64,000 nt of DNA from positions 3,472,001 through 3,536,000 of the forward strand of contig NZ_CP028271.1 of the NCBI RefSeq assembly GCF_009914055.1, in the 5' to 3' direction. The notes below the pieces were generated by a model. The model had not been told where the DNA came from. It was given only the letters and a program-made list of their open reading frames with translations, and searched no databases. Source of the DNA: Mixta intestinalis. GTDB lineage: Bacteria > Pseudomonadota > Gammaproteobacteria > Enterobacterales > Enterobacteriaceae. The position numbers were made by a program, and so were the translations under genes. Shown here piece by piece: positions 1-9,205 of the stretch. Within the stretch, counting starts at the first letter, position 1; the number at the start of each line of letters is the position of its first letter.

Positions 1-354
1 AAAATGACATTTACCTGAAAATATTTTTATATCCAATTGAAAATTAACCATAACTTTTAGCAAAAGCTGTTTTTTAACTTCCAGGACTTGTCGTAAGGAA
101 GCAACAACCTTAAACAAACGCTGTCTCCATTGAGAGACAAAAAGCAGTCGTTCAGAAAAATACAATAAATATCATCAAGATAGATGTCTTCAGTTTGCGA
201 CAAAGGCATAAATATTTCTGTGGTGCCCTGTTGTCTTTCCGGCGGCAGCTAAAGCATTGGGGTTAAAAACTGGTAAAAAGGGGAGATTAGCGTTGCAGAC
301 GTAAAATAAGGCAGGAAAACCAGCGAACATTGTCAGGAACAGAAGCAGAACGAC
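1..354. other. Intergenic region, no gene recognised
   Basis: This AT-rich stretch lies beyond the terminator of the tRNA cluster. The longest reading frame in it, on the minus strand, begins inside the tRNA-Pro gene and resembles nothing I recognise. I see no convincing ribosome binding site, RNA gene or repeat. The neighbouring gene on this side lies outside the window. Confidence 0.6.
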
Positions 355-384
355 AAAAACAAAAAAACCTGCATTATGCAGGTT
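355..384 (-). terminator. Intrinsic terminator of the tRNA cluster
   Basis: A 9-bp inverted repeat (366-374 with 376-384) is followed on the minus strand by a run of seven T residues. It lies just downstream of tRNA-Pro and would end the Arg-His-Leu-Pro transcript. Confidence 0.8.
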
Positions 385-391
385 AATAAGA

Positions 392-468
392 TGGTCGGCG
401 AGAGAGGATTCGAACCTCCGACCCACTGGTCCCAAACCAGTTGCGCTACCAAGCTGCGCTACTCGCCG
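392..468 (-). tRNA. proM: tRNA-Pro (anticodon TGG)
   Basis: A full cloverleaf reads on the minus strand, with encoded 3' CCA, a TTCGAAT T-arm and the anticodon TGG in a seven-base loop. It is the last of four tRNA genes read in the order Arg, His, Leu, Pro, the same order as argX-hisR-leuT-proM of E. coli. Confidence 0.97.
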
Positions 469-499
469 ACATATACCTTACTCTTTACTTACTCTTGCC

Positions 500-586
500 T
501 GGTGCGAAGAGAGGGACTTGAACCCTCACGTCCGTTAAGACACTAACACCTGAAGCTAGCGCGTCTACCAATTCCGCCACCTTCGC
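500..586 (-). tRNA. leuT: tRNA-Leu (anticodon CAG)
   Basis: This is an 87-base class II tRNA with a long variable arm, encoded CCA and anticodon CAG. It lies between tRNA-His and tRNA-Pro in the same transcript. Confidence 0.97.
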
Positions 587-602
587 ATGTTCCAGCAAAA
601 GT

Positions 603-679
603 TGGGGTGGCTAATGGGACTCGAACCCACGACAACTGGAATCACAATCCAGGGCTCTACCAACTGAGCTATAGCCACC
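603..679 (-). tRNA. hisR: tRNA-His (anticodon GTG)
   Basis: The gene is 77 bases including the extra 5' G typical of tRNA-His, with anticodon GTG and encoded CCA. It matches the hisR position in the conserved four-gene cluster. Confidence 0.97.
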
Positions 680-743
680 ATTACTGCTTATTTTACTACT
701 AACGCGGTAAATGTTACCACCGCAGCTCTTGCGACCAGTTTAA

Positions 744-820
<77 letters not shown>

Positions 821-841
821 GTAGCGCCGTTGCGGATGGGG

Positions 842-870
842 ATACTACGGATTTGCGCCTGAGCTGTCCA
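842..870 (-). promoter_or_regulatory. Promoter of the argX-hisR-leuT-proM cluster
   Basis: On the minus strand there is a -35 box TGGACA (865-870), a 17-base spacer and a -10 box TAGTAT (842-847). A C-rich discriminator follows, as is usual for stringently controlled stable RNA promoters. Confidence 0.75.
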
Positions 871-998
871 GTGCTTTTTTAAGAAAAAAGTGCGTTTGAT
901 TAGGCTTTGTGCATTCCGTCTAAACAAACGCCACTGTAGCACGCTATCTGTATAAAAACAGCGCACTCTGACGCATAAATACCTTACCGCATGCATGA

Positions 999-1745
999 TT
1001 AAAGCTGACCGCGATAGTAGTAACCGAGGAATTTTAGCAGCCGCAGCTGACGACGCAGGCGGCTCGGCTGGCTCAGCAGTCGATAAAGCCACTCCAGACC
1101 CAGCCGCTGCCAGACCGCTGGTGCACGCTTGACGTGCCCGGTGAATACATCATAAGTGCCGCCTACGCCCATATACAGCGCCTGTGGGCACACGGCTTTA
1201 CATGCCTGCATCAACAGTTCCTGCTTCGGCGATCCCATCGCTACCGTGACAATCTTCGCTCCGCTCGCCGCAACGCGCTGGAACAGCGCATCACGATCGC
1301 CATCGTTAAAATAGCCATGCTGCGTGCCGACAATATTAACCCGCCACTGGCGCTGCAATTTTTCTACGGTTTCTTCCATCACCTGCGGCTTACCGCCAAT
1401 CAGAAATACCGGAATCCCCTGTGCTCCCGCACGTGCCATCAGCGCTTCCCATAAATCCGCTCCCGCAATGCGTGCTACCTGCGCCTGCGGATACTTTTTA
1501 CGGATAGCCCGCACAATGCTAATTCCGTCGGGGTATTTGAACTCCGCTTCATCAATCAGCTGATGCAGGGCGGGATTGTTTTCGTAGGTCAATACTTTTT
1601 CCGCATTGATGGCAACCAGCGTACCGCTGCGTACTTCTCCGTCAGGGCACAGGTAATCCAGGCAGGCGTCCATATCGGTAAAGCCCTGCAGCGTAATGCC
1701 GCGAATCATATATTGGGGCAGGTTTGGCATAGCGTTTTTATTCAT
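999..1745 (-). CDS. wecG: UDP-N-acetyl-D-mannosaminuronic acid transferase (ECA lipid II synthesis)
   Basis: WecG (glycosyltransferase family 26) transfers ManNAcA from UDP-ManNAcA to the lipid-linked GlcNAc made by WecA, giving ECA lipid II at the inner membrane face. The product has 248 residues, close to the 246 of E. coli, and keeps the conserved GADLWE and VAMGSPKQE segments and the C-terminal GLEWLYRLLSQP motif. An ATG at 1751 overlaps the wzyE stop as TAATG, but the GGAG box lies only 2 bases before it. The ATG at 1745 has an 8-base spacing and matches the family N-terminus better, so I chose 1745. It is the last gene of the ECA operon. In E. coli yifK follows wecG; here the tRNA cluster follows directly. 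Confidence 0.96.
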   Translation of the reverse strand: MNKNAMPNLPQYMIRGITLQGFTDMDACLDYLCPDGEVRSGTLVAINAEKVLTYENNPALHQLIDEAEFKYPDGISIVRAIRKKYPQAQVARIAGADLWEALMARAGAQGIPVFLIGGKPQVMEETVEKLQRQWRVNIVGTQHGYFNDGDRDALFQRVAASGAKIVTVAMGSPKQELLMQACKAVCPQALYMGVGGTYDVFTGHVKRAPAVWQRLGLEWLYRLLSQPSRLRRQLRLLKFLGYYYRGQL

Positions 1746-1750
1746 ATCCA

Positions 1751-3112
1751 TTACTCCGGCGACGCTGACAGCGTCTCAGAGACCAGCGCACCGCGTTGAC
1801 GCGGGCGGATTAAACCGGCGCTATCCAGCAGCCAGAAAATTAGCTTAGCGACAATGACGCAAGCGGCAAAAATCAGGCAAAAGAACACCACACGGCTGAC
1901 AAAGGCATCCAGTCCTTCACGCGCCAGCACGATGATATTAAACACCGCACCGAAACAGAAGCTCTGCATAATGGCCGATTTGTAGCGGTTCGGGTGCGCT
2001 TTGCCTCGCTCATATAGCCAGTCAAACCATTTGATAATCAGCCCTACCGCTATCGCGCCCACCGGGATAAAGAGCGCGCCGCCCATCACGACCAGCGATC
2101 CCAGCAAGGTGGGTGATATCGCCAGGCCAGAGTGGTTGTTCAGCACTTCCCAGGTAAAGTAGTTGGCGCTGTTCAGCACCATTGACGGACGTTCCGGCCA
2201 CAGCCAGCCAGGGATAAAGACATAAAAGTCACGCACAATCGGTGCCAACCCCTGGAAATGGATGTTGTCATAGTTCTGTAGCAGCAGCGCCAGATTTTCC
2301 CACGGCGAGAAGGTATCGCGTGTCAGATAAAGAAAGGTGTATAGCGCCTGCTCGCCGCTTACATCAAGGTTATAGCGCCGCAGCGCCAGCCAGAACATGC
2401 CGACAATACCAAACATACCTGCGGCAGCCAGCATCCACAGCGTGATCCAGCCGCGAATAATGCCGATAAACAGGAACAGCGAGAAGGCGATAATAATATT
2501 GGCGCGGGTCCCGCCGACGATGGCATAGGTCAGCAGGCCAAAGGCAACGGTACTGGCAAGAAAGAACAGCCACGCCTTACGCCCAGGCTGGAGGAAATAA
2601 ACCACCAGCATCGCCGGGATGAAGAAATAAAAGAAACGCTTCAACGCCACGCCGGAGACTTCACTGGAAAAAATTTCGCTGTAGGCATGGAGACGAAACA
2701 GCAGAAAGCCGTTGCGCATAAAGAAGATGGCGACTGTCGCCAACGCCAGCAACGCCAGGATTCCCCAAATCAGATGCGCCTCTACGCGGTTTACGCTAAA
2801 CAGGCTGCGCTCCTGGCCCAGTCGTCGCGCCCGCAGGCGCGTTTTGTAGCTAACGTAATAAATCGCGTAGAAGCTTCCCGCTGCCAGCAACGCCTGTAGC
2901 AAATACGCAGGCGGCACCACAGCAACATCAAAGCGGAATACCAACAGGCAGGTAAGCGGAAAACCAAAGTAAAAGGTCAGCAAAAATAACAGCGAGAAAA
3001 AGACGTTAAAGTTAAAGCGCACCCGGCGGAACTCGCGCCACGTCAGCGTCAGGATAAAGGCCAGCGACATCGCCCACACCAGCAGCAGGCCGCCAAATTC
3101 TGCCAGGCTCAT
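1751..3112 (-). CDS. wzyE: ECA polysaccharide chain polymerase
   Basis: WzyE joins ECA trisaccharide repeat units at the periplasmic face of the inner membrane. The 453-residue protein is strongly hydrophobic, with about eleven predicted membrane segments, and contains long stretches nearly identical to the E. coli protein, such as GVALKRFFYFFIPAMLVVYF and NSANYFTWEVLNNHSG. A longer frame runs 12 codons upstream into wecF, but the family N-terminus MSLAEF and an ATGA overlap with the wecF stop support the start at 3112. It works with WzxE (flippase) and WzzE (length control), both encoded in this operon. Confidence 0.96.
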   Translation of the reverse strand: MSLAEFGGLLLVWAMSLAFILTLTWREFRRVRFNFNVFFSLLFLLTFYFGFPLTCLLVFRFDVAVVPPAYLLQALLAAGSFYAIYYVSYKTRLRARRLGQERSLFSVNRVEAHLIWGILALLALATVAIFFMRNGFLLFRLHAYSEIFSSEVSGVALKRFFYFFIPAMLVVYFLQPGRKAWLFFLASTVAFGLLTYAIVGGTRANIIIAFSLFLFIGIIRGWITLWMLAAAGMFGIVGMFWLALRRYNLDVSGEQALYTFLYLTRDTFSPWENLALLLQNYDNIHFQGLAPIVRDFYVFIPGWLWPERPSMVLNSANYFTWEVLNNHSGLAISPTLLGSLVVMGGALFIPVGAIAVGLIIKWFDWLYERGKAHPNRYKSAIMQSFCFGAVFNIIVLAREGLDAFVSRVVFFCLIFAACVIVAKLIFWLLDSAGLIRPRQRGALVSETLSASPE

Positions 3113-4182
3113 ACCTTTTCTCCTTCTGCAAGGGTCAGCGCCTGGCACCAGCCGGTAATAAAAGCGGGATCGAAAAAGGCAATGCGGCTTTTATCAATCC
3201 CAACCAGCTGCTGACGCGCCTGCGCAACAATTTCCTGACTCAACGCATCGGTATCAAACAGCACCGGTAGCTGCTGCTCAACCATATCCTGCCAGAACGG
3301 ATTTTTGCGATTCAGTACCACAGGAACATTCGCCTGCATCAGCAAACAGAGCGTGCCAATCCCCTGCTGCCGTTCAAAAACAAAATAGCCGAGATCGCAG
3401 TCAGCGATAAGCTGTAAGTAATCGTCAAAAGCGATTTTATCGGTCAGCAATTCAACCTGCCCGCCACTAAACAGCGACTGCGCCGTGGCGCGTACCTGAC
3501 GGATGTAATCATGATTATTCTCCGGATAGCCCATCGGCACGATAACCCTCACGCTGTCGCCAAACTGCTGGCGTATCGCCTGTAGAGCCGGAATATGACG
3601 ATTGCTGACATCACCAGAATTACCCAACAGCAGCGTAAAAACATTATCCTGTCGCTGGCGCGCAGGCATAGCATGATGCATACGCGTCGGGAAATAGAGC
3701 AGCGAAGCGGGTACGCGGCGGTGACGTTGCTGATAATGGCTGATATCGCCGCGCGTGGCGAAAAGGTGCGCCACTCTCCCCTGCGCCAGACGGCGCAGCA
3801 GATAAAACAGGCGGAATTTAAGGCGGCGCGACTCTTCATAGAGATCGGCCCCCCATACGTGCCAGTAAACCTGGCTGCGACGCAGCCCGCCGTGTAACAG
3901 CGCCAGCCAGAGCCAGGCATTGAACTGACCATGCAGGAAAAAGCGCGTCTGACGATTGCGGGCCAGTTTCAGCACCGCCTGCGCCAGTGCTTTTTTACCG
4001 GCAAAAACCTCGATTTGTAAGGCCGGATAGCGGCTTTGCAACGCGGCCTCACGGCTTACAACCATAAACCGACGCGGCGTGCGTGTAGGCTGCGCGTCCC
4101 GCATCACATCATTAAAAAAGCGCAGCACCGTTTGGTTGTGATGCGGAACGTCTGAGCCCAGTACATGAATCAATGTCGTCAT
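3109..4182 (-). CDS. wecF: TDP-Fuc4NAc:lipid II Fuc4NAc transferase
   Basis: WecF (glycosyltransferase family 56) adds 4-acetamido-4,6-dideoxygalactose to ECA lipid II and completes the trisaccharide unit, lipid III. The 357-residue protein matches the family along its length, with the N-terminus MTTLIHVLGSD, FFLHGQFN, the HVWGADLYE segment, LLGNSGD and the RQQGIGTLCLL block. The start at 4182 is fixed by homology and by the ATGA overlap with the wzxE stop; the ten upstream in-frame codons lie inside wzxE. Its own stop overlaps wzyE by four bases, suggesting translational coupling. Confidence 0.96.
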   Translation of the reverse strand: MTTLIHVLGSDVPHHNQTVLRFFNDVMRDAQPTRTPRRFMVVSREAALQSRYPALQIEVFAGKKALAQAVLKLARNRQTRFFLHGQFNAWLWLALLHGGLRRSQVYWHVWGADLYEESRRLKFRLFYLLRRLAQGRVAHLFATRGDISHYQQRHRRVPASLLYFPTRMHHAMPARQRQDNVFTLLLGNSGDVSNRHIPALQAIRQQFGDSVRVIVPMGYPENNHDYIRQVRATAQSLFSGGQVELLTDKIAFDDYLQLIADCDLGYFVFERQQGIGTLCLLMQANVPVVLNRKNPFWQDMVEQQLPVLFDTDALSQEIVAQARQQLVGIDKSRIAFFDPAFITGWCQALTLAEGEKV

Positions 4183-5429
4183 ACTCTTCGGCGATAAATC
4201 AAAAAGGCGCACAAACAGAGCGCAAAATAGACAATATAGGTAGCCATATAGGCCTGCGCCGCCCCGGTCGCGCCAGAGAGCGGAATCAGCCAGCGCGAAA
4301 AAGCGGTCAGTAAAATAAACTGGCTAAGCTCGGCGGCAATATAAAAACGCAGCGACGCTTTCGCAATCACCAGATAGCCGAAAACGTAAGCGCCTACCTT
4401 CAGCACATCGCCAATCAACTGCCAGATAAACAGATCGCGCATGCCGTGAAATTCGCTGGAAAACAGCAGCCAGATCGCCACATCGCGCAGCAGCCAGACG
4501 GAGAAGCCTACGGCCGCCACCAGCGGCAAGACAAAGCGCAGCGTACGAAAGATCTCCCGTGAAATATCCGCTTTGGTTTCCAGCCGCGAGAGCGTCGGCA
4601 ACAGCCAGACGCTAAAGGTGGCGGTAATAAATTGCAGCCAGGCATCGGAAATTGTAGTCACTCCCTGCCACAGGCCAACCTCCTGCCAGCTATAACGCGC
4701 CGCCAGCAGGTTACGCATCATCATCCAGGCAATCGGCAGCGTAGCGGACGTAATCAGCGCCATCAGGGTAAATTTCGCCAGCTGGCGGGCGAGCTCGCCA
4801 TGCCAACGCGGCAACAGCGCGCGCAGCGGCAGGTGATCGCGCTTAATCAGCAACAGCATCGCCGGGATCACAATCAGCGCAGGCACCACCGCCAGCCCTA
4901 CCAGCGCACCGCGATAGCCTCCCAGCCAGTAGCAAATCACATAGCCGATAACGCCAATAATGCTGCCCGCCATCAGCGACAGCGCATTGCCCATCGCATC
5001 GCGGAAGCCTTTCATTATCGCCAGCGCCAGGTTCGCCCAGGCGATGCCCATCTGCAAAAACGCGACGATACGAATAACTTGCTGATAGCCATCGTGACCA
5101 AACAGCACCTGACTAATCGGTGCCGCGGCCAGCAGGAATACCAGTGCCAACAGCAGGGAGAAACCCAGCACCATCGCTGAGGCGGTGCCGGTAACCCGGA
5201 TCAGCTGCTGAGGCTGCTGTTGATACTGCGCCACATACTTGGTGACGCCGTTAAAGATACCGGCCCCGGCCAGCACGCCAAGAACGGTAATCAACTGACG
5301 AAAATTCCCCGCCTGGCCGACGCCTGCCGGACCAAAACTCACCGCCAGCAGCTTCACTACCAGCAAACCGGCGGCAATTTTTACCAGCGTGGACGCGGCG
5401 GTCCACACTGAGGCTTTTGCAAGTGACAT
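4179..5429 (-). CDS. wzxE: Lipid III flippase of ECA synthesis
   Basis: WzxE is a polytopic inner membrane protein of the MOP/MATE-like exporter superfamily that moves undecaprenyl-linked ECA trisaccharide across the membrane. The 416-residue length equals that of E. coli. About twelve hydrophobic segments are visible, as are conserved stretches such as GVLAGAGIFNGVTKYVAQY and KVGAYVFGYLVIAKASLRFY. It starts one base after the wecE stop and overlaps wecF by four bases, so it belongs to the tightly packed ECA operon. Confidence 0.97.
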   Translation of the reverse strand: MSLAKASVWTAASTLVKIAAGLLVVKLLAVSFGPAGVGQAGNFRQLITVLGVLAGAGIFNGVTKYVAQYQQQPQQLIRVTGTASAMVLGFSLLLALVFLLAAAPISQVLFGHDGYQQVIRIVAFLQMGIAWANLALAIMKGFRDAMGNALSLMAGSIIGVIGYVICYWLGGYRGALVGLAVVPALIVIPAMLLLIKRDHLPLRALLPRWHGELARQLAKFTLMALITSATLPIAWMMMRNLLAARYSWQEVGLWQGVTTISDAWLQFITATFSVWLLPTLSRLETKADISREIFRTLRFVLPLVAAVGFSVWLLRDVAIWLLFSSEFHGMRDLFIWQLIGDVLKVGAYVFGYLVIAKASLRFYIAAELSQFILLTAFSRWLIPLSGATGAAQAYMATYIVYFALCLCAFLIYRRRV

Positions 5430-5430
5430 A

Positions 5431-6561
5431 TCAGGCGAAGAAACTCAGCAGGGAATTAATTACGGTGCTTTGGTTGTTCTCCGACAGGTTGTAGAACAGC
5501 GGCAGGCGCAGCAGACGTTCGCTTTCAGTGGTGGTATAACGATCTTCACCGTCAAAACGACCAAAACGCTCTCCGGCTGGCGAGCTGTGCAGCGGGATAT
5601 AGTGGAATACCGCCAGGATTTCCGCCTCTTTCAGCCATTCGATGAGCGCCGCACGATCTTCTGCATCGCGCAGCTTGATGTAGAACATATGGGCATTGTG
5701 CTGGCAGTGCGGCGGCAGTGCGGGCAGCGAAATACGCCCGCTGGCGGCAACGGGCTGCAAAGCATCATAGTAACGCTGCCAGAGGTGAAGGCGCTGCTGA
5801 TTAACGCGCGTAGCCGCTTCCAGCTGCGCCCAGAGGTAAGCCGCCTGCAAATCAGACATCAGATAGCTGGAGCCAATATCGCGCCAGGTATACTTATCCA
5901 CCTGACCACGGAAAAACTGGCTGCGGTTGGTGCCTTTTTCACGGATGATTTCCGCTCTTTCCGCCAGCGCTTCATCGTTGATTAAAGTTGCGCCGCCTTC
6001 ACCACCCGAGGTGTAGTTTTTAGTTTCATGGAAGCTAAAGCAGCCAATATGCCCGATACTGCCTAACGCCCGGCCTTTCCAGGTCGACATCACGCCCTGC
6101 GCCGCATCCTCAATAACATACAGCTGATGCTTCTTCGCCAGCGCCATAATGACATCCATTTCACAGGGCACGCCCGCATAGTGAACCGGCACGATCGCCC
6201 GTGTTTTATCAGTAATTGCCGCTTCGATGCGCGTTTCGTCGATATTCATCGTATCAGGACGCACGTCAACGAATACGATTTTAGCTCCGCGCAGCACAAA
6301 CGCGTTGGCGGTAGAGACAAAGGTATAGCTCGGCATGATGACTTCATCGCCAGGCTGGATATCGATCAGCAGCGCGGCCATTTCCAGCGAAGCGGTGCAG
6401 GAAGGCGTCAGCAACACTTTTTTACTGCCAAAGCGCTGTTCCATCCACTGCTGGCAACGGCGCGTAAAGCCACCGTCACCACACAGCTTGCCGCTTTCCA
6501 TCGCAGACTGCATATATTCAAGTTCGGTTCCCACCACCGGTGGCGCATTAAATGGAATCAT
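5431..6561 (-). CDS. wecE: dTDP-4-amino-4,6-dideoxygalactose transaminase
   Basis: WecE (RffA) is a PLP-dependent sugar aminotransferase of the DegT/DnrJ/EryC1 family. It converts dTDP-4-keto-6-deoxyglucose to dTDP-4-amino-4,6-dideoxygalactose, with glutamate as amino donor. The product is 376 residues, the same as in E. coli, and the PLP lysine is K181 in the HETKNY segment. The frame stays open for about 90 codons upstream, but that part is the wecD 3' region in another frame; the conserved N-terminus MIPFNAPPVVG sets the start at 6561. It lies 4 bases after wecD, whose product acetylates the WecE product. Confidence 0.97.
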   Translation of the reverse strand: MIPFNAPPVVGTELEYMQSAMESGKLCGDGGFTRRCQQWMEQRFGSKKVLLTPSCTASLEMAALLIDIQPGDEVIMPSYTFVSTANAFVLRGAKIVFVDVRPDTMNIDETRIEAAITDKTRAIVPVHYAGVPCEMDVIMALAKKHQLYVIEDAAQGVMSTWKGRALGSIGHIGCFSFHETKNYTSGGEGGATLINDEALAERAEIIREKGTNRSQFFRGQVDKYTWRDIGSSYLMSDLQAAYLWAQLEAATRVNQQRLHLWQRYYDALQPVAASGRISLPALPPHCQHNAHMFYIKLRDAEDRAALIEWLKEAEILAVFHYIPLHSSPAGERFGRFDGEDRYTTTESERLLRLPLFYNLSENNQSTVINSLLSFFA

Positions 6562-6565
6562 GACG

Positions 6566-7258
6566 TTACCTGTATAACCAATAAGCGGTGCTGTCGATAA
6601 CGGCACCGCAACGAAGGTAAAGCCGCATAGCGGCCAAATTGCTGAGCTGGGTTGCAACGCGCAGCCTGCCCAAACGTCGTGCGCGACACCAGTCTGTCGC
6701 TGCCAGCACCAGCCGGGTGCCAACACCCTGTCCCTGTGCATCGGGCAGCGTTGCCAACAGACCAACACGCGCTTCATCGGCACCGATCTCACGCAGCGAG
6801 ACGAAGCCCTGTAGCCTGCCCTGCTCATCGTGCGCAATCAGGCACTGGTTATCAAAAGTGCCCCGCACCGCGTTCTCAATCCATTGCGCATAAAAGCGCG
6901 CGCTGTCATGCGGCAGATACCAGGGCGTGCGGAAACGGCTGAGCGAAAACGCCGCGCCTGCCGCGCTGCGCAGCGCTTCAATATGTTCCGGGCGAGCGAT
7001 GCGAATGCCGGTTTGCCTTTCCGCTGCCGTCACCGCCAGCTGCAAATCCGCCTCACCTTCCACAACGCGAAAACCCAGCTGCTGAAGCGCGTCCAGCCGC
7101 ACCGTCTGGCGGCTATCCACCTTTGCCTGCACCAGATCGAAAGCGTCGAGCTGCTGCACATCGAGCGTGGCGGCATCTTCCCACACCAGCTGCGCGCTGC
7201 TGCGCTGGAAAAACTGATTTTCCCAGTCGAGAGGCTTAATACTGGCGTGGACGCGCAT
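6566..7258 (-). CDS. wecD: dTDP-fucosamine acetyltransferase
   Basis: WecD (RffC) N-acetylates dTDP-4-amino-4,6-dideoxygalactose with acetyl-CoA to give dTDP-Fuc4NAc, the WecF substrate. It has 230 residues with a C-terminal GNAT fold; the acetyl-CoA loop lies near LPDAQGQGVGTRL. The family motifs FYAQWIENAVRGTFD and the terminal STAYWLYR are present. The start at 7258 matches the family N-terminus (VHASIKPLDWEN) and lies inside the 3' end of rffH, giving a 23-base overlap. The N-terminal half is less conserved, as is usual in this family. Confidence 0.95.
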   Translation of the reverse strand: MRVHASIKPLDWENQFFQRSSAQLVWEDAATLDVQQLDAFDLVQAKVDSRQTVRLDALQQLGFRVVEGEADLQLAVTAAERQTGIRIARPEHIEALRSAAGAAFSLSRFRTPWYLPHDSARFYAQWIENAVRGTFDNQCLIAHDEQGRLQGFVSLREIGADEARVGLLATLPDAQGQGVGTRLVLAATDWCRARRLGRLRVATQLSNLAAMRLYLRCGAVIDSTAYWLYR

Positions 7259-8117
7259 GAAGAATATCCAACAGATACTGGCCGTAGCCGGTTTTTTGTA
7301 GCGCCTGCGCCGCACGTCGCAGGCCATCATCATCCAGCCAGCCGTTACGCCAGCCGATCTCTTCCAGACAGGCGACCTTAAAGCCCTGGCGTTTCTCTAC
7401 CGTCTGAACAAAGGTGCTGGCCTCAATCAGGCTGTCATGGGTGCCGGTATCGAGCCAGGCGAAACCGCGCCCCAGCAGCTCAACGTTTAGTTCACCGCGC
7501 TCCAGGTAGCGCTGATTAATCGAGGTAATCTCCAGCTCGCCACGGGCCGAAGGTTTCACCTGACGGGCAAACTCAACCACCTGGCTGTCGTAAAAATAGA
7601 GGCCGGTAATCGCCCAGTTCGATTTCGGCTGCGCCGGTTTTTCTTCCAGCGATACCGCGCGGAACGCATCATCAAATTCCACCACGCCAAAGCGCTCCGG
7701 GTCCATCACCTGATAGCCGAAGATGGTAGCGCCATGCCGCCGCGCCGCGACTTTTTTCAGCTTGGGACTGAAGCCCTGCCCAAACCAGATGTTGTCGCCC
7801 AACGCCAGGCAGCTTGGCTCACCGTTCAGGAAGGTTTCGCCAATAATAAATGCCTGCGCCAGGCCGTCCGGGCTGGGCTGTACCGCATAGTCCAGATGGA
7901 TACCGAACTCGCTGCCGTTACCCAGCAGCCGCTGAAAATGCGGCATATCGTCCGGGGTGGTAATAATTAATATTTCACGAATGCCCGCCAGCATTAACAC
8001 CGACAGGGGATAATAGATCATCGGCTTGTCATAGATGGGCAGCAGCTGTTTCGATATGCCGCGCGTAATCGGATGCAGCCGCGTACCCGATCCGCCCGCC
8101 AGGATAATGCCTTTCAT
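7236..8117 (-). CDS. rffH: Glucose-1-phosphate thymidylyltransferase 2
   Basis: RffH makes dTDP-glucose from dTTP and glucose-1-phosphate, the first step towards dTDP-Fuc4NAc. It has 293 residues, the same as E. coli RffH, and carries the nucleotidyltransferase signature GGSGTRLHPIT near the N-terminus, the KQLLPIYDKPM segment, LGDN and the C-terminal GYGQYLLDIL. The ECA operon position (between rffG and wecD) points to the ECA copy rather than rfbA of O-antigen clusters. Confidence 0.96.
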   Translation of the reverse strand: MKGIILAGGSGTRLHPITRGISKQLLPIYDKPMIYYPLSVLMLAGIREILIITTPDDMPHFQRLLGNGSEFGIHLDYAVQPSPDGLAQAFIIGETFLNGEPSCLALGDNIWFGQGFSPKLKKVAARRHGATIFGYQVMDPERFGVVEFDDAFRAVSLEEKPAQPKSNWAITGLYFYDSQVVEFARQVKPSARGELEITSINQRYLERGELNVELLGRGFAWLDTGTHDSLIEASTFVQTVEKRQGFKVACLEEIGWRNGWLDDDGLRRAAQALQKTGYGQYLLDILHARPRQY

Positions 8118-8128
8118 CGTTATTGGCC

Positions 8129-9205
8129 TCAGTGAGAACTGTGAGAAAGTCCAAGCCGTTCGCCCTGGTAGCTGCCGTCAAGAATGCTGCGCCACCAGCT
8201 TTCATTGTTCAGATACCACAGCACCGTTTTACGTAGCCCGCTGGCGAAGGTTTCCTGCGGACGCCAGCCCAGCTCACGCTCGATTTTACCGGCGTCGATG
8301 GCGTAACGCAGATCGTGACCGGGACGATCGGCCACAAAGGTAATCAGCTGGCGAAAGTGTGCGATACCCGCAGGTTTCACCGGGGCCAGTTCATCCAGCA
8401 GATCGCACAGCATCTCTACCACATCGATATTACGCTGCTCATTATGGCCGCCGATGTTGTAGGTCTCCCCGGCTTTTCCCTGAGTGACGACAGTCACCAG
8501 CGCGCGCGCATGATCTTCAACGTAGAGCCAGTCGCGCACCTGCCCGCCGTCGCCATACACCGGCAGCGGCTTGCCCGCCAGCGCGTTGATGATCATCAGC
8601 GGAATCAGTTTTTCCGGGAAGTGGCGCGGGCCATAGTTGTTAGAGCAGTTAGTGACGATAACCGGCAGGCCGTAGGTACGCATCCAGGCGCGCACCAGAT
8701 GATCGCTGCTCGCCTTGCTGGCGGAGTAAGGGCTGCTCGGCGCATAGGGCGTGGTTTCGGTAAAGAAATCGTCGCTGCCGTGCAGATCGCCAAAGACCTC
8801 ATCGGTAGAGATATGATGGAAAATAAACGCCGCCTGACGTTCGGCAGAGAGGCCGCGCCAGTAGTGCCGCGCCGCTTCCAGCATCTGCCAGGTGCCGATA
8901 ATATTGGTTTCCATAAATGGCCAGGAGCTGTCGATAGAGCGATCGACATGGCTTTCCGCCGCCAGGTGCATAATGCAATCCGGCTGATACTGCGCCATGA
9001 TGCGGTCCAGCGCGGCGCGATCGCAGATATCAACCTTCTCAAAAGCAAAGCGCTCGCTCTGTGCGACGTCCGCCAGCGAAGAGAGGTTACCCGCGTAGGT
9101 CAGCTTATCCACGACTACCACGCGATGTTCCGTCTGCTGAATCAGATGGCGCACCACAGCAGAGCCAATAAAGCCCGCACCGCCGGTAACCAGAAACTGC
9201 TTCAT
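8129..9205 (-). CDS. rffG: dTDP-glucose 4,6-dehydratase 2
   Basis: RffG converts dTDP-glucose to dTDP-4-keto-6-deoxyglucose with bound NAD. It is a short-chain dehydrogenase/reductase of 358 residues with the Rossmann motif GGAGFIG near residue 8, the THISTDEV-like active site (HHISTDEVFGD) and the catalytic YxxxK in PYSASKASSD. Two in-frame ATGs, at 9211 and 9205, are possible. The AGGGG box is only 1 base from the first and 7 from the second, and the second overlaps the wecC stop as ATGA, so I chose 9205. Confidence 0.95.
   Translation of the reverse strand: MKQFLVTGGAGFIGSAVVRHLIQQTEHRVVVVDKLTYAGNLSSLADVAQSERFAFEKVDICDRAALDRIMAQYQPDCIMHLAAESHVDRSIDSSWPFMETNIIGTWQMLEAARHYWRGLSAERQAAFIFHHISTDEVFGDLHGSDDFFTETTPYAPSSPYSASKASSDHLVRAWMRTYGLPVIVTNCSNNYGPRHFPEKLIPLMIINALAGKPLPVYGDGGQVRDWLYVEDHARALVTVVTQGKAGETYNIGGHNEQRNIDVVEMLCDLLDELAPVKPAGIAHFRQLITFVADRPGHDLRYAIDAGKIERELGWRPQETFASGLRKTVLWYLNNESWWRSILDGSYQGERLGLSHSSH

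Noticed and set aside
190..435. 81-codon minus-strand frame at the window start
   Set aside because: It begins inside the tRNA-Pro gene, has no ribosome binding site and crosses the tRNA terminator.
870..893. T-rich/A-rich near-palindrome upstream of the tRNA promoter as a wecG terminator
   Set aside because: The ends do not pair outside the A/T runs, so the stem would be weak.
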